A stretch of DNA of 64,000 nucleotides from Sporolactobacillus sp. THM7-4 (GCF_004153165.1 NZ_SEMD01000006.1:62001-126000); one strand, 5' to 3'. Counted from the first letter of the stretch, positions 20,150 through 29,663 are shown. Translations and numbers: made by a program. The notes: a model not told the origin generated them from the letters alone.

Positions 20150-21538
20150 ATGCTGCAATCATGGAGGGAAGTTTTGCCCGGGGACCGTTACATGGTTAAA
20201 GCGGACGGGCTGCTCCATTTTTATGATCAAAAATTAATCACGCGGCTCTATCAGCCGCTCGTCGGTATAGAAGCGACCAGCCTGTACTTTACTTTGTGGC
20301 AGGAAATCGATCACGGATCCGGCGACCGATCTGAGACCCATCATCATTTGATGGCATCCATGGATTTGTCCCTCGACCGGATCTTGACGGCAAGGAAGAA
20401 GCTGGAAGCCGTCGGGCTCTTTAAGACGCTGAAGAAAAAAAATAAAGAGCCTGGTTTTTTTATTTATCAGCTGATTCCGCCTCTCACGCCCAACCGCTTT
20501 TTTAACGACGGACTTCTGAATATTTTTCTCTATCATCAGGTCGGCTCCCGCGATTATAACAAGCTGGCCAGGCTTTTTCTGGACAAGCCCCTTCAGGAAG
20601 GAGATTTTGAAGATCTTTCTGCTTCATTCGATGATGTATTTGAATCCGTTCCGTCAAGTGAGATACCGGACGAGGAGATATCTCCTGTTGTTTCCGGAGA
20701 AAGAAGATGGGAAGACCGCTCGCGCCCTCAGGAACCTCAGCTGAAAAGCAGATTTAATTTCAACGCGCTTAAAGGCTATCTGTCCGAAGCGATTATTTCA
20801 GAGGACGCGCTTACACCGGAGGTCAGAGCGGCAGTTGAGAAGCTGGCTTTTATTTATCGTGTGGATCCTTTTGACATGAGCCGGGCGATTGAATCGGCTT
20901 CGCTGCATACGGGAGTCGTGGATATTGAAACCCTGCGAAAAGAAGTACGGGATACCTATCGTCTGGAACATGGACGCGATGAGATGCCTGCCCTTTGCGA
21001 GCGAAGACAGCCGGACGCATACCGCGAAATGCTCGGCAGGGAGCCGCAGACCGATGAAGAGAAGACGATTGCCTGGTTCGAATCGATAACTCCTTATGAA
21101 TTACTGGAAGATCTTGGACATGGAAGCAAACCGGCCGCACCGGATCTGCGCCTCATTGAGAATCTGATGTTCGATACGAAGCTGAATCCCGGTGTTGTAA
21201 ATGTTTTGATCCACTATATCTCGATTGTTAACAAAAATAACTTAAATAAATCTTTTGTGGAAAAAGTAGCTGCCCAGTGGTCCAGGGAAAATGTCCGGAC
21301 CGTCCGGGAAGCTATGAATCTTGCACGAAAAGAAAACAGGAAACATAAAGCTAAGGATTCCCATAAGAGGCCAGCGGTCAGTCGCAGGCAGGAAAAAGGA
21401 ACACACTCGGAAGTCGTTCCGGAATGGATGAAGAACGGGAAGCCGGAGAGGCAGGATCGGGATAAGAAAACGAATTTGTCTAATGAGGAAGTTCAAAAAA
21501 GAGCCAAATGGCTGGAAGACTATATAAACAGTATTTAA
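20150..21538 (+). CDS. dnaB: Replication initiation and membrane attachment protein DnaB
   Basis: Helicase-loading co-factor of Bacillales replication initiation and restart; not the replicative helicase, which is called DnaC in this group. It has 462 residues. The N-terminal winged-helix region shows YQPLVGIEATSLYFTLW, and the second DnaB/DnaD-type domain is at about 300-380 (ITPYELLEDLGHGSKPAAPDLR). A basic, low-complexity linker at about 385-430 is typical. AAGGAG lies before ATG 20150. It is followed directly by dnaI, its loading partner. Confidence 0.92.
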   Translation: MLQSWREVLPGDRYMVKADGLLHFYDQKLITRLYQPLVGIEATSLYFTLWQEIDHGSGDRSETHHHLMASMDLSLDRILTARKKLEAVGLFKTLKKKNKEPGFFIYQLIPPLTPNRFFNDGLLNIFLYHQVGSRDYNKLARLFLDKPLQEGDFEDLSASFDDVFESVPSSEIPDEEISPVVSGERRWEDRSRPQEPQLKSRFNFNALKGYLSEAIISEDALTPEVRAAVEKLAFIYRVDPFDMSRAIESASLHTGVVDIETLRKEVRDTYRLEHGRDEMPALCERRQPDAYREMLGREPQTDEEKTIAWFESITPYELLEDLGHGSKPAAPDLRLIENLMFDTKLNPGVVNVLIHYISIVNKNNLNKSFVEKVAAQWSRENVRTVREAMNLARKENRKHKAKDSHKRPAVSRRQEKGTHSEVVPEWMKNGKPERQDRDKKTNLSNEEVQKRAKWLEDYINSI

Positions 21539-21566
21539 TTGAGAGACTGAAATGGAGGTCAGGGAT

Positions 21567-22499
21567 ATGGAGCCGATTCAGACGGTGATTCAAAAACTGG
21601 CAAACGGGCGGAATATTCAGCAGGAAAACGATAGAATCATTGAGAAACTGGCTAAGAATCCGAGAATTCGACAGTTTGCTGAAGAGGCGCCGCAGATCAG
21701 AAGAGAAAACTGGCTGAAAAGTATTCCAAAGCTGTACCAGTTTTCGGAAGAATGGGATCACTGCGATCACTGTCCGGGCCTTGATCGCTGCCCGAACATG
21801 ATGAAGGGTTACCAGCCTCACCTGTTTGATGATAAAGGGTTCCCTTCACTGACCTTTACCCCGTGTCCGCTCATGCTGGAGAGCAGAGAGAAACGAAGGC
21901 AGGCCCGGCTGATCCGCAGTTACTATGTTCCTAAAGATATCCTGCAGGCGACTTTTGAGACGGTCGATAAGTTAGAGCCGGGTCGTCAGGAGGCGATTAA
22001 AGCAGCCGTCGATTTTGTCAAGTCTTATCTTGATAATCCGGAAACTGCAAAAGGACTTTATGTATGCGGACAATTCGGTGTCGGAAAGACCTATATTATG
22101 GGTGCGATCATGAACCGTCTGGCCGAACGCCGGCATATCGCTTCACTGATTGTCTATACCCCCGATTTTTTCAGGGAAATCAAGGGAGCGATTCAGGATA
22201 ATTCCGTTGATAATAAATTGGATGTTTTGAAAAAGACACCTGTTCTGATTCTCGACGATATCGGTGCGGAGACGATGACCCCCTGGATTCGCGATGAAGT
22301 GCTGGGCAGTGTTCTCCAGTACCGAATGATGGAGCACCTGCCGACGCTTTACACGTCGAATTTTAATTATGATGAGCTGGAGGATCATTTTTCTTATTCA
22401 CAGAAAAGCGGAATTGAAAATGTTAAAGCAAAGAGGCTGATGGAGCGCATCCGCCATTTTACAACACTTGTCAAAATGGAAGGCGCAAACCGAAGATGA
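21567..22499 (+). CDS. dnaI: Primosomal helicase loader DnaI
   Basis: AAA+ protein that loads the replicative helicase (310 residues). The N-terminal zinc-binding region has a Cys/His cluster (DHCDHCPGLDRCP ... FTPCPLM), needed in the family for helicase contact. The ATPase domain shows Walker A GQFGVGKTYI, Walker B LILDDIGAE and the sensor TSNFNYDEL. ATG 21567 is preferred to 21552 because GGAGGT lies seven bases upstream and the family begins MEPI. It is the last gene before a terminator. Confidence 0.94.
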   Translation: MEPIQTVIQKLANGRNIQQENDRIIEKLAKNPRIRQFAEEAPQIRRENWLKSIPKLYQFSEEWDHCDHCPGLDRCPNMMKGYQPHLFDDKGFPSLTFTPCPLMLESREKRRQARLIRSYYVPKDILQATFETVDKLEPGRQEAIKAAVDFVKSYLDNPETAKGLYVCGQFGVGKTYIMGAIMNRLAERRHIASLIVYTPDFFREIKGAIQDNSVDNKLDVLKKTPVLILDDIGAETMTPWIRDEVLGSVLQYRMMEHLPTLYTSNFNYDELEDHFSYSQKSGIENVKAKRLMERIRHFTTLVKMEGANRR

Positions 22500-22590
22500 A
22501 CGGACAAGTTTTATAGCTTAAACAGGAAGCCGGTTAATCACGAAGGTCGAACGTCGCATAAATTTGGCTAAAGGCCGAAAAAATCGTCTG

Positions 22591-22628
22591 AGGGGTATAG
22601 CAGATAAAAAAGCTTACCCCTTTTTTTC
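22591..22628 (+). terminator. Intrinsic terminator after dnaI
   Basis: Stem AGGGGTA (22591-22597) pairs with 22615-22621, extended by AGC/GCT, followed by seven Ts. Confidence 0.8.
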
Positions 22629-22719
22629 GCTTTTTGGGTAGTCTGTCTGATCAAACCTGTCTTTTTGCTGGCAACGGGAGTTACGGGATGCATTCTTCTC
22701 TAAAAAAGCAGGATACGGA

Positions 22720-22748
22720 GCATGATCTCGCATGTCCCCCCATATAGT
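22720..22748 (+). promoter_or_regulatory. Candidate SigE promoter of ytxC
   Basis: GCATGAT (22720-22726), 14 bp, CATATAGT (22741-22748) resembles the mother-cell SigE pattern. It fits a sporulation gene downstream but rests on motif reading only. Confidence 0.4.
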
Positions 22749-22782
22749 TTTTATATATATATTGGGACGGGAGGATTGACCA

Positions 22783-23619
22783 TTGGACATAACGTTCGAG
22801 TCTAAACAGGAAGCAGCGGAATTTTACAGAAGGCTTCCTTCTTCTTTCAGGCAGGCTGTCAAATTGCTCCTGATAAACAACCGTCTTGCCTTGTTTCCTG
22901 ACAACAAGCCGGCCTGTCAGGAATGTGCACGTTTTATTGCACGCTTTATTATGGACAAATATGAAAAGAAATGGCTGATGGAGATCATTGAAAAGCATTA
23001 TTTATTTACCGATGCAGAGGAGAAAATCTCTATTTTGAATATTGTCTCCGCTATTTTCGCCGGAGAAAAAAACGATATTCCCCAGACTGACGGCTTGCCG
23101 GATCGCCGGCAGCTGATTATCGATTCCCTGGAAGGCATTCTGAATGAGCACAGCACGCTCTCTTTTCAATCGATTTTGCGATTTCGGCTTAACGCTTATC
23201 GCGAAGCGCTGCGTCGTTTTGTAGAAATCGCTATTGATGAGTATAAGCTTGAGCAGGAATATCAGGTATTCATCGATAAACTCCGTCGCATTATCCGGGC
23301 ATATAAGCCTCTTTGCGAGCGGATTGAAGTGTTTGACGGGTCGCCCTTTAAATTGTTCGATGATCGGCACCGGCTGATTCGCAATGTTCAATCGGTACGC
23401 TCTTTCTATCCTTTACTGAAACAATGGGGCATTGAGGCGGAACCGTCGATCATCCTTACATTGATCGCCCTCGCACCGAAACAGGTGATCGTTTACACAG
23501 ATCGACCGGAAGACGGCGTAATGAAAACTTTGCACCGGGTGTTTGAGGATCGGGTCTGCTTTCTTCCGGGGAGTTTCAGCGCGAGAGATGAAGCCGGGTT
23601 TTCTGAATATTTGCAGTAA
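22783..23619 (+). CDS. ytxC: YtxC-like sporulation protein
   Basis: Protein of the YtxC family, described as a putative sporulation protein in Bacillus; biochemical function unknown (278 residues). No signal peptide or clear membrane helix is seen; the protein is mostly helical and charged. The position between dnaI and thrS is that of ytxC in Bacillus subtilis and is the main support. The start TTG 22783 is eight bases after GGGAGG. A possible SigE promoter precedes it. Confidence 0.8.
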   Translation: MDITFESKQEAAEFYRRLPSSFRQAVKLLLINNRLALFPDNKPACQECARFIARFIMDKYEKKWLMEIIEKHYLFTDAEEKISILNIVSAIFAGEKNDIPQTDGLPDRRQLIIDSLEGILNEHSTLSFQSILRFRLNAYREALRRFVEIAIDEYKLEQEYQVFIDKLRRIIRAYKPLCERIEVFDGSPFKLFDDRHRLIRNVQSVRSFYPLLKQWGIEAEPSIILTLIALAPKQVIVYTDRPEDGVMKTLHRVFEDRVCFLPGSFSARDEAGFSEYLQ

Positions 23620-23739
23620 ATCATCAAGGCAACAAAACTATAAATGGGTCGTACCGGCTGCGAGATCGTGGATACTTGGAAGATCCGGTTCAGATATGCT
23701 ACGATAACGTTGACAGCATATTCAGGGAGGTGGACGAAT

Positions 23740-24315
23740 TTGAAAAGAATTTTAGTTTTGCTTGCAGACGGATTTGAAGAAACTGAAGCAGTCACGGCCA
23801 TCGATGTACTGAGAAGAGGAGGCGTCGAAGTCGTTCTCGCTTCTCTTGGAGATACACTCGTAGAAGGATCCCGCCACATTGTCATTAAGGCGGACACAAC
23901 GATTGACAGCGGTCCGCTGACAGATTTTGACGGTATCTACCTTCCCGGTGGCACAAAGGGTGCTGAGACGCTGAGAGACGATGAACGGGCTCAAAAACTG
24001 ATCCGTTATTATAAAGATCAGGGGAAAAAAGTCGCCGCCATTTGTGCAGCTCCGATTGCACTCGAACGGGCCGGCGTCCTGAAGGGTGAAAAAGTGACCA
24101 GCAATCCGGGTTTCCGGAGCCATATCAAGGATGCCGAATACAGCGAAGATCCGGTTGTCGTCTCAGGGAACGTCATTACGTCAAGGGCTGCGGGAACAAC
24201 GCTGCCGATCGGACTGGAAATACTCCGACAGCTTGGACTGAAAAAGGAAGCGGAACAAGTCAGCCGCGACATGCTTTTTGATTTTCTGCTGGATAATTAT
24301 GAAAAGGTTAAATGA
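23740..24315 (+). CDS. DJ-1/PfpI family protein
   Basis: Single-domain protein of the DJ-1/YajL branch of the class I glutamine amidotransferase-like fold (191 residues). The conserved acidic residue near the nucleophile is in GFEETEAVTAIDVLRR, and the nucleophile-elbow cysteine is in AAICAAPIALE. Family members are described as chaperones, glyoxalases or deglycases, and the exact activity is disputed. TTG 23740 is nine bases after GGGAGG and gives the usual KRILVLLADGFE start. This gene is not between ytxC and thrS in Bacillus subtilis, so it is an insertion into the backbone. Confidence 0.88.
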   Translation: MKRILVLLADGFEETEAVTAIDVLRRGGVEVVLASLGDTLVEGSRHIVIKADTTIDSGPLTDFDGIYLPGGTKGAETLRDDERAQKLIRYYKDQGKKVAAICAAPIALERAGVLKGEKVTSNPGFRSHIKDAEYSEDPVVVSGNVITSRAAGTTLPIGLEILRQLGLKKEAEQVSRDMLFDFLLDNYEKVK

Positions 24316-24406
24316 GCCGGAGCTGCCAGGTTGTTACAAATTCCTGACAATGCATCATGAAAGGGCCTCATTTATCTGAAGGACGCTACACCTGCGAAGG
24401 GAGAAC

Positions 24407-24435
24407 TTGATTTTCACCAGGTGACAGCCTATAAT
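24407..24435 (+). promoter_or_regulatory. SigA promoter of thrS leader
   Basis: TTGATT (24407-24412), 17 bp, TATAAT (24430-24435). The predicted start near 24442 gives a leader of about 350 bases containing the T-box. Confidence 0.7.
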
Positions 24436-24454
24436 CAACGTATACTTTGATAGA

Positions 24455-24708
24455 ATTTCGGTGACGACGAGGACAAGAATGACCGTAATGCCGTTTACCA
24501 GAGAGGGAACATTGCTGGAAGTTCCTGACGGTACGGGAGATTTACCACCTCTGAACCCTGGCAGGGAACGACAGTATCTGCCGGCGGATAAAATTCCGTT
24601 ATCATTTCCTGAGCTGTTTCTTTGCCCGGCCAATCGGGGCAGGAAACAGGAACAAGGGTGGAACCACGAGATCAACACTCGTCCCTTTTTGAGGGATGGG
24701 TGTTTTTT
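24455..24708 (+). promoter_or_regulatory. T-box riboswitch (tRNA-Thr) before thrS
   Basis: The T-box sequence AAGGGTGGAACCACG (24654-24668) is followed by a terminator hairpin (24674-24685 with 24693-24704, then Ts). AGGACAAGAATGACC marks the start of stem I. The likely specifier codon is ACC (Thr) at 24544-24546: its context ACC-ACCTCTGA aligns with TTC-ACTCCTGA in the pheS T-box of this window. Uncharged tRNA-Thr would favour read-through into thrS. The gap 24316-24793 holds no gene. Confidence 0.9.
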
Positions 24709-24793
24709 CATGTTCTCCTGAATGTTATGCTTGCCGTCTGCCGCATTCCATTTAAAAATATCCAGAAATAAATCAAACAGGAGGGTGTTTGAG

Positions 24794-26725
24794 ATGTCGG
24801 TTATTGAGATTACATTTCCTGACAAGAGCAAAAAGGAATTTGAGGCGGGCGTTACGACTGAAGATATTGCAGCATCGATCAGTTCGGGTCTGAAAAAGCA
24901 GGCGATCGCCGGGAAGTTCAATGATAAACTGGTTGATTTAAGGCGGCCGCTTGAAGAAAACGGAACACTGCAGATTTTGAAGGAAAGTGACCCTGAAATT
25001 TTGCAAATGATGCGTCATACGGCTGCCCATATTATGGCCCAGGCGGTCAGGCGTTTGTACGGGCGGGTTCAGTTCGGTGTCGGGCCTGCAATAGAAGAGG
25101 GCTTTTACTATGACATGGATCTGGAACACAACCTGACACCGGAAGATCTGCCGAAAATTGAAAAAGAAATGAAGAAGATCGTTTCGGAAAATCTTGAAAT
25201 CAGGCGTGAAGTGGTCACGAGAGATGAAGCAATCCGCCTTTTTGAAGAAACAGGCGATAAACTGAAGGTCGAACTGATTCATGAAATTCCGAAGGGCGAG
25301 ACGGTCACGATATACAGACAGGGTGAATACTTTGACCTCTGCCGCGGGCCGCACCTTCCATCGACAGGAAAACTTAAGGCATTTAAATTGCTGAATATTG
25401 CCGGTGCCTATTGGCGCGGTAAAAGTGAGAACCAGATGCTGCAGAGAATCTATGGGACGGCTTTCCGCAAGCAGTCTGAGCTGGACGCTTATCTTGCGGA
25501 ACTTCAGGACAGAAAAGAACGCGACCATCGAAAACTCGGGAAACAACTCGATTTGTTTGCTATTTCCCCGGAAATAGGACAGGGCCTTCCGATATGGATG
25601 CCGAAAGGCGCGACGATCCGGCGAATAGTCGAACGCTACATTGTTGATCTGGAAGTAGCGAACGGCTATCAGCATGTCTATACTTCCAATCTTGGCCGTG
25701 TCGATTTATATAAAACGAGCGGTCACTGGTTCCATTACAGAGAAAACATGTATCCGATGATGAAAGTGGATAATGAAGAACTCGTACTGCGTCCGATGAA
25801 CTGCCCTCACCATCTGATGGTATACAAGCAGCATCCGCACAGCTACCGTGAACTTCCGATCCGGATCGCCGAATTGGGGACCATGTACCGTTATGAAATG
25901 TCGGGGGCTCTGGCCGGTCTTCAGCGTGTGCGCGCCATGACGCTGAACGACTCACATATCGTTTGCCGCCCTGATCAGATGAAGGAAGAGTTCATCCGAG
26001 TCGTCAATATGATCCATCATGTTTACAAAGACTTTGACATCAAAGACTACTATTTCCGTCTGTCTTACCGGGATCCGGCGGATAAACACAAATACGTGGA
26101 CAATGATGAAATGTGGGATATAGCGGAACAGCAGCTGCGCGAGACGATGGAGGATATGCACCTTGATTATGTTGAGGCGAAAGGTGAAGCAGCCTTTTAC
26201 GGTCCAAAACTTGACGTTCAGGTTAAAACGGCGATGGGCAACGATGAAACGCTCTCAACGGTTCAGATCGATTTTCACTTGCCAAAACAGTTTGAGTTAA
26301 CTTATATCGGCGAGGACGGAAAAGAACACCAGCCGGTTGTGCTTCATCGTGGTGTTGTCGGGACGATGGAACGCTTTATTGCTTTTCTGATTGAGAAATA
26401 CAAAGGTGCGTTTCCAACGTGGCTTGCTCCAGTTCAGGTTCAGGTCATTCCGGTTGCCTCCGTCCACCTGGATTATGCGCGGTATGTGCAAAAAGTGCTT
26501 AAGGATGCGGGATTGCGTGCAGAGGTATCAGACAAGGATGAAAAACTCGGCTATAAAATCCGTGAGGCTCAGCTTCAAAAGATTCCGTTCATGGTTGTTG
26601 CAGGTGATAAGGAACAGGCCGCTCAGTCAGTGAATGTCCGCCGCTACGGTAGTGAAAAAACAGAGAACATTGCCCTCAATGCATTCAAAGATGATCTTCT
26701 CAATCGAGTAGCTGAACATAAATAA
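24794..26725 (+). CDS. thrS: Threonyl-tRNA synthetase
   Basis: Charges tRNA-Thr (643 residues). The TGS domain (1-63) is followed by the editing domain with [10 protein letters not shown] and, further on, the paired motif [14 protein letters not shown]. The class II core has motif 2 around [15 protein letters not shown], a zinc-binding Cys in MNCPHH, and motif 3 in [22 protein letters not shown]. The C-terminal anticodon-binding domain begins near 545. ATG 24794 follows AGGAGGG; the longer frame upstream runs into the T-box leader. Expression is governed by the T-box. Confidence 0.97.
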   Translation: MSVIEITFPDKSKKEFEAGVTTEDIAASISSGLKKQAIAGKFNDKLVDLRRPLEENGTLQILKESDPEILQMMRHTAAHIMAQAVRRLYGRVQFGVGPAIEEGFYYDMDLEHNLTPEDLPKIEKEMKKIVSENLEIRREVVTRDEAIRLFEETGDKLKVELIHEIPKGETVTIYRQGEYFDLCRGPHLPSTGKLKAFKLLNIAGAYWRGKSENQMLQRIYGTAFRKQSELDAYLAELQDRKERDHRKLGKQLDLFAISPEIGQGLPIWMPKGATIRRIVERYIVDLEVANGYQHVYTSNLGRVDLYKTSGHWFHYRENMYPMMKVDNEELVLRPMNCPHHLMVYKQHPHSYRELPIRIAELGTMYRYEMSGALAGLQRVRAMTLNDSHIVCRPDQMKEEFIRVVNMIHHVYKDFDIKDYYFRLSYRDPADKHKYVDNDEMWDIAEQQLRETMEDMHLDYVEAKGEAAFYGPKLDVQVKTAMGNDETLSTVQIDFHLPKQFELTYIGEDGKEHQPVVLHRGVVGTMERFIAFLIEKYKGAFPTWLAPVQVQVIPVASVHLDYARYVQKVLKDAGLRAEVSDKDEKLGYKIREAQLQKIPFMVVAGDKEQAAQSVNVRRYGSEKTENIALNAFKDDLLNRVAEHK

Positions 26726-26864
26726 ACAGGAGACAACAGCCGGGGTAAGAAGATTAAAAAAATACTGAAAAAGGTAAGGGCCAAAGATAGATAATGAAAA
26801 ATTTTTGTCACGGCTTTACAATGATCTTCTTTTCAGTTAAAATATTATCTGTTGTGTTAAACAC

Positions 26865-26893
26865 TTGCAATGTCTAAGTTGGCGTGCTATATT
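26865..26893 (+). promoter_or_regulatory. SigA promoter of infC-rpmI-rplT
   Basis: TTGCAA (26865-26870), 17 bp, TATATT (26888-26893). Confidence 0.65.
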
Positions 26894-26899
26894 GAGTGA

Positions 26900-27022
26900 G
26901 TAAATGAATAAACGAGCAAAAGCAGAAGCGTCCCGCTTCTCACCTGAACGACGCACAGGCTGTTGTCAGGTTTGAGTGATCAAGCTGAAGTTCCGTGCGG
27001 GCGTTTTATGCCCGCACTTTTT
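26900..27022 (+). promoter_or_regulatory. L20-type leader with terminator before infC
   Basis: The leader from about 26900 ends in a strong terminator: GTGCGGGC (26995-27002) pairs perfectly with 27010-27017, loop GTTTTAT, then Ts. In Bacillus subtilis ribosomal protein L20 represses this operon by transcription attenuation in the same leader; the same control is inferred here. The upstream part (26925-26975) contains pairing segments able to form an alternative fold. The gap 26726-27082 has no gene. Confidence 0.75.
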
Positions 27023-27082
27023 AATTTGCATTTTGCTCAAATAACCGATTATTCGATTAATTTATTTTGGAGGTGGCTCAAT

Positions 27083-27598
27083 ATTAGCAAAGAGATGTTT
27101 GTCAATGAGGGGATTCGTGCCCAGCAAGTCCGTTTGATTGGCCAGAACGGGGAACAGGTCGGGATAAAATCCAGAACTGAGGCTCTGGCCATGGCCCGTC
27201 AGGTGAACCTTGATCTTGTCATGGTGGCACCTGGCGCCAGGCCACCGGTATGCCGCATAATGGATTACGGCAGGTACCGTTATGAGCAGCAAAAGAAAGA
27301 TCGCGAGGCTCGCAAGAATCAAAAAGTCATCAGCATCAAGGAAATTCGTTTAAGTCCGAGTATCGAAGAGCATGACTTTAATACGAAAATGCGTAACGCC
27401 AAGAAGTTCCTTGAAAAAGGTGACAAGGTCAAGGCTTCTGTTCGTTTCAGAGGACGGGCGATCACGCACTCCGATCTTGGAAGACAGGTTCTTGAAAAAC
27501 TGGCCGAAGAATGCTCAGACATCAGTGTCATCGAAGCAAGACCGAAAATGGAAGGCCGGAGCATGTTCTTAGTTCTTGCTCCTAAAGCTGAGAAGTAA
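27083..27598 (+). CDS. infC: Translation initiation factor IF-3
   Basis: Binds the 30S subunit, keeps subunits apart and checks start codons (171 residues). The start is ATT at 27083, eight bases after GGAGGT (27069-27074), giving (M)[19 protein letters not shown] rare AUU start is conserved for infC in many bacteria and provides feedback through IF-3 discrimination. The N-terminal domain ends near [10 protein letters not shown], a basic linker follows, then the C-terminal domain from about 85. A longer frame upstream runs through the leader terminator and is not used. Confidence 0.94.
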   Translation: MSKEMFVNEGIRAQQVRLIGQNGEQVGIKSRTEALAMARQVNLDLVMVAPGARPPVCRIMDYGRYRYEQQKKDREARKNQKVISIKEIRLSPSIEEHDFNTKMRNAKKFLEKGDKVKASVRFRGRAITHSDLGRQVLEKLAEECSDISVIEARPKMEGRSMFLVLAPKAEK

Positions 27599-27618
27599 AA
27601 ACAGTCATCATCAGAGCG

Positions 27619-27672
27619 TGTTTTAAAAAGGTTACAGGAGACAAACGATCGGCCGGTAACACATTTAAAACA
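27619..27672 (+). promoter_or_regulatory. Hairpin in the infC-rpmI gap
   Basis: A nine-pair outer stem (27619-27627 with 27664-27672), a 3 by 3 internal loop and a five-pair inner stem (27631-27635 with 27656-27660) leave a 20-base loop. It could be an RNA-processing or L20-related site; no T-run follows, so it is not a terminator. Confidence 0.5.
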
Positions 27673-27696
27673 ACCTCTATTCAGGAGGAAACAGTT

Positions 27697-27891
27697 ATGC
27701 CAAAAATGAAAACACATAAAGGTGCTGCAAAACGCTTTAAAAAAACAGGCAGCGGAAAAATGAAACGGAACCACGCGTACACGAGCCATATGTTCAGCCA
27801 TAAAACACAGAAGCAGAAGAGAAAGCTGCGCAAGAGCGCTATTGCAACATCTACAATCGCAATTAAGATCAAGAAAATGATTAATAATTAA
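27697..27891 (+). CDS. rpmI: 50S ribosomal protein L35
   Basis: Small basic protein of the large ribosomal subunit (64 residues). The conserved start [20 protein letters not shown] and the [16 protein letters not shown] segment identify it. AGGAGG lies before ATG 27697. It is the middle gene of infC-rpmI-rplT. Confidence 0.97.
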   Translation: MPKMKTHKGAAKRFKKTGSGKMKRNHAYTSHMFSHKTQKQKRKLRKSAIATSTIAIKIKKMINN

Positions 27892-27939
27892 GGAACTTTA
27901 AAACGTACATCTGAATAGATTTTCCAGGAGGTTTTTAAA

Positions 27940-28296
27940 ATGGCAAGAGTTAAAGGCGGATATGTGACGCGGCGCAGACGTAAAAGAGTTCTGAAGCTTG
28001 CGAAGGGCTATTTCGGAGCAAAACATAAATTATTCAAAGTAGCACAGCAGCAGGTCTTCAAGTCACTGACTTACGCGTATCGTGATCGCCGTCAGACAAA
28101 ACGTAATTTCCGCAGACTTTGGATTGCCCGGATTAACGCCGCGGCAAGGATCAACGGCCTGTCATACAGCAAATTGATTTACGGGCTCAAAACAGCAGGA
28201 ATCGAAGTAAACCGCAAGATGTTGGCCGATCTCGCTGTTCATGATGAACAGGCTTTCGCGACACTCGCAGAAAAAGCAAAAGAAGCAGCACAATAA
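27940..28296 (+). CDS. rplT: 50S ribosomal protein L20
   Basis: Early assembly protein of the large subunit (118 residues) and, in Bacillus subtilis, repressor of its own operon. The basic N-terminal arm [20 protein letters not shown] and the globular domain with [18 protein letters not shown] are typical. AGGAGG is eight bases before ATG 27940. The last gene before a strong terminator. The ysdA/ysdB genes that follow in Bacillus subtilis are absent. Confidence 0.97.
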   Translation: MARVKGGYVTRRRRKRVLKLAKGYFGAKHKLFKVAQQQVFKSLTYAYRDRRQTKRNFRRLWIARINAAARINGLSYSKLIYGLKTAGIEVNRKMLADLAVHDEQAFATLAEKAKEAAQ

Positions 28297-28314
28297 TAAA
28301 TATCTATAGTAAAA

Positions 28315-28352
28315 AACTTCCCTGTCCATTGCGGGCATGGGAAGTTTTTTTA
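28315..28352 (+). terminator. Intrinsic terminator after rplT
   Basis: AACTTCCC (28315-28322) pairs with 28339-28346, followed by seven Ts. Confidence 0.85.
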
Positions 28353-28364
28353 CACGTTGAAAAT

Positions 28365-28402
28365 GCCGGAGCGCAAAGGCATGTATGTCTTCGCGCTCCG
28401 GC
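28365..28402 (-). terminator. Likely terminator of sspI
   Basis: A perfect 10-bp GC-rich stem (28365-28374 with 28393-28402), read on the minus strand, is followed by ATTTTC. It lies 70 bases after the sspI stop. Confidence 0.55.
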
Positions 28403-28471
28403 CTGGTGGTTCGTCAATGTCACTTGAATCATCAAATGACAGAGACATTAAAATACTCAAAAGGCAACCAA

Positions 28472-28678
28472 TTATCCGACACCCTGCTGAAGGCGGCTGA
28501 GCATTTGATCGCGTAAAGAATCATCCGACTTTTTCCAGATGACTTCGAATAGAACGCCCAGGCCCGGCAGCATTTTTTCCTGGCCATCTTTAATTGCGTC
28601 GACAACCGTTTCCTGAAGCTGCTGTTTGTTATTTCCGGAAATATTGTGCAGTACCGCACGGCGAATATCTAAATCCAT
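28472..28678 (-). CDS. sspI: Small acid-soluble spore protein SspI
   Basis: Minor small acid-soluble protein of the spore core (68 residues), made in the forespore. The sequence [17 protein letters not shown] at the start and [15 protein letters not shown] in the middle closely match the SspI family. The start ATG 28678 follows AGGGGGCAGG on the minus strand. It lies divergent from the RNA methyltransferase gene, with a forespore-type promoter in between. Length equals the family. Confidence 0.95.
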   Translation of the reverse strand: MDLDIRRAVLHNISGNNKQQLQETVVDAIKDGQEKMLPGLGVLFEVIWKKSDDSLRDQMLSRLQQGVG

Positions 28679-28733
28679 AATTGAATCCTGCCCCCTTCTT
28701 CATCTTCCAGCACTCAATGCTGCCAATGTGGTA

Positions 28734-28763
28734 TAGTATGGATGAAATGCGAAACTTTATGTA
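28734..28763 (-). promoter_or_regulatory. Forespore (SigG/SigF) promoter of sspI
   Basis: On the minus strand TACATA (28763-28758), a 17-bp spacer and CATACTA (28740-28734) match the SigG pattern well, about 55 bases before sspI. Confidence 0.7.
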
Positions 28764-28819
28764 AAAGAAACAAAAAACTTTTGATTTGACTATTGATCCG
28801 CTTAAAGGGGTTCTTGTCA

Positions 28820-29596
28820 TTGAGACGAATGGTATCGTTGCAAAACGAGAAAGTAAAATTATGGAAAAAGCTGCAAATGAGGAAATGGCGGGAAAAGGAG
28901 CAGGCCTATCTCCTTGAAGGTCCCCATTTACTCCAGGAAGCCGTAAATTCCGCAAAACACTTACTGGCAGCGGTGATCATCGATGAAGGGTTTCATCTTC
29001 CGGCAGAATGGCCGCTTTCGGACGTTGAAGTTTATCAGGTTACTCACAAGATTTTTACCGAATTGTCACAGACAGAAACACCTCAGGGTGTGATTGGCAT
29101 CTGCCGAATGTTTCAGCCGGACGTATCGATAAAGCCCGGACGCTATTTACTTGTCGACGGTGTGCAGGACCCGGGAAATCTGGGGACGATCATTCGGACT
29201 GCTGATGCGTTTGCCCTGGACGCTGTTTTTCTCGGGAAAGGATGTGCTGACGGCTATAACAGCAAGACCTTGCGTTCTGCCCAGGGTTCTCATTTTCATC
29301 TTCCCGTTATTCACCGTGACCTGTTTTCGATCACGGCCGAGATGAAAGGTCTCGGGATTCCGCTCTACGGTTCATCGCTCAGGGGAAAAAATATGACAGA
29401 GACCGGTGTTTCTCAGCCGTATTTCGGTCTTGTAGTCGGTAACGAAGGAAATGGTGCCTCCCCGGAACTGCTTGCGGAAATGGATCAGGAGGTAAAGATT
29501 CCGATGGCGGGACGTGCGGAGTCAATGAATGTGGCAGTCGCGACTGGAATCCTTTTATACTGGCTGCAAACAGAAGGGCTTGCACACCATGTCTAA
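28820..29596 (+). CDS. TrmH/SpoU family RNA 2'-O-methyltransferase
   Basis: SPOUT-fold methyltransferase that probably methylates a ribose in rRNA (258 residues), similar to Bacillus subtilis YsgA. The N-terminal substrate-binding domain has YLLEGPHLLQEAV. The knotted catalytic domain shows motif 1 QDPGNLGTIIRTADAF, motif 2 LVVGNEGNGASPELL and motif 3 IPMAGRAESMNVAVATGILLY. TTG 28820 is chosen because AAAGGGG lies nine bases upstream; TTG 28814 and ATG 28829 are alternatives. It precedes pheST as in Bacillus subtilis. The target nucleotide is not known. Confidence 0.88.
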   Translation: MRRMVSLQNEKVKLWKKLQMRKWREKEQAYLLEGPHLLQEAVNSAKHLLAAVIIDEGFHLPAEWPLSDVEVYQVTHKIFTELSQTETPQGVIGICRMFQPDVSIKPGRYLLVDGVQDPGNLGTIIRTADAFALDAVFLGKGCADGYNSKTLRSAQGSHFHLPVIHRDLFSITAEMKGLGIPLYGSSLRGKNMTETGVSQPYFGLVVGNEGNGASPELLAEMDQEVKIPMAGRAESMNVAVATGILLYWLQTEGLAHHV

Positions 29597-29608
29597 AATG
29601 TCTATACT
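29580..29608 (+). promoter_or_regulatory. SigA promoter of pheST
   Basis: TTGCAC (29580-29585), 17 bp, TATACT (29603-29608). The -35 lies inside the end of the preceding gene. Confidence 0.65.
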
Positions 29609-29663
29609 TATAACAGAGTCAGCAGGGAAAAAGAATGAATTTTTGTCCTGCATGTGAAAAGCT

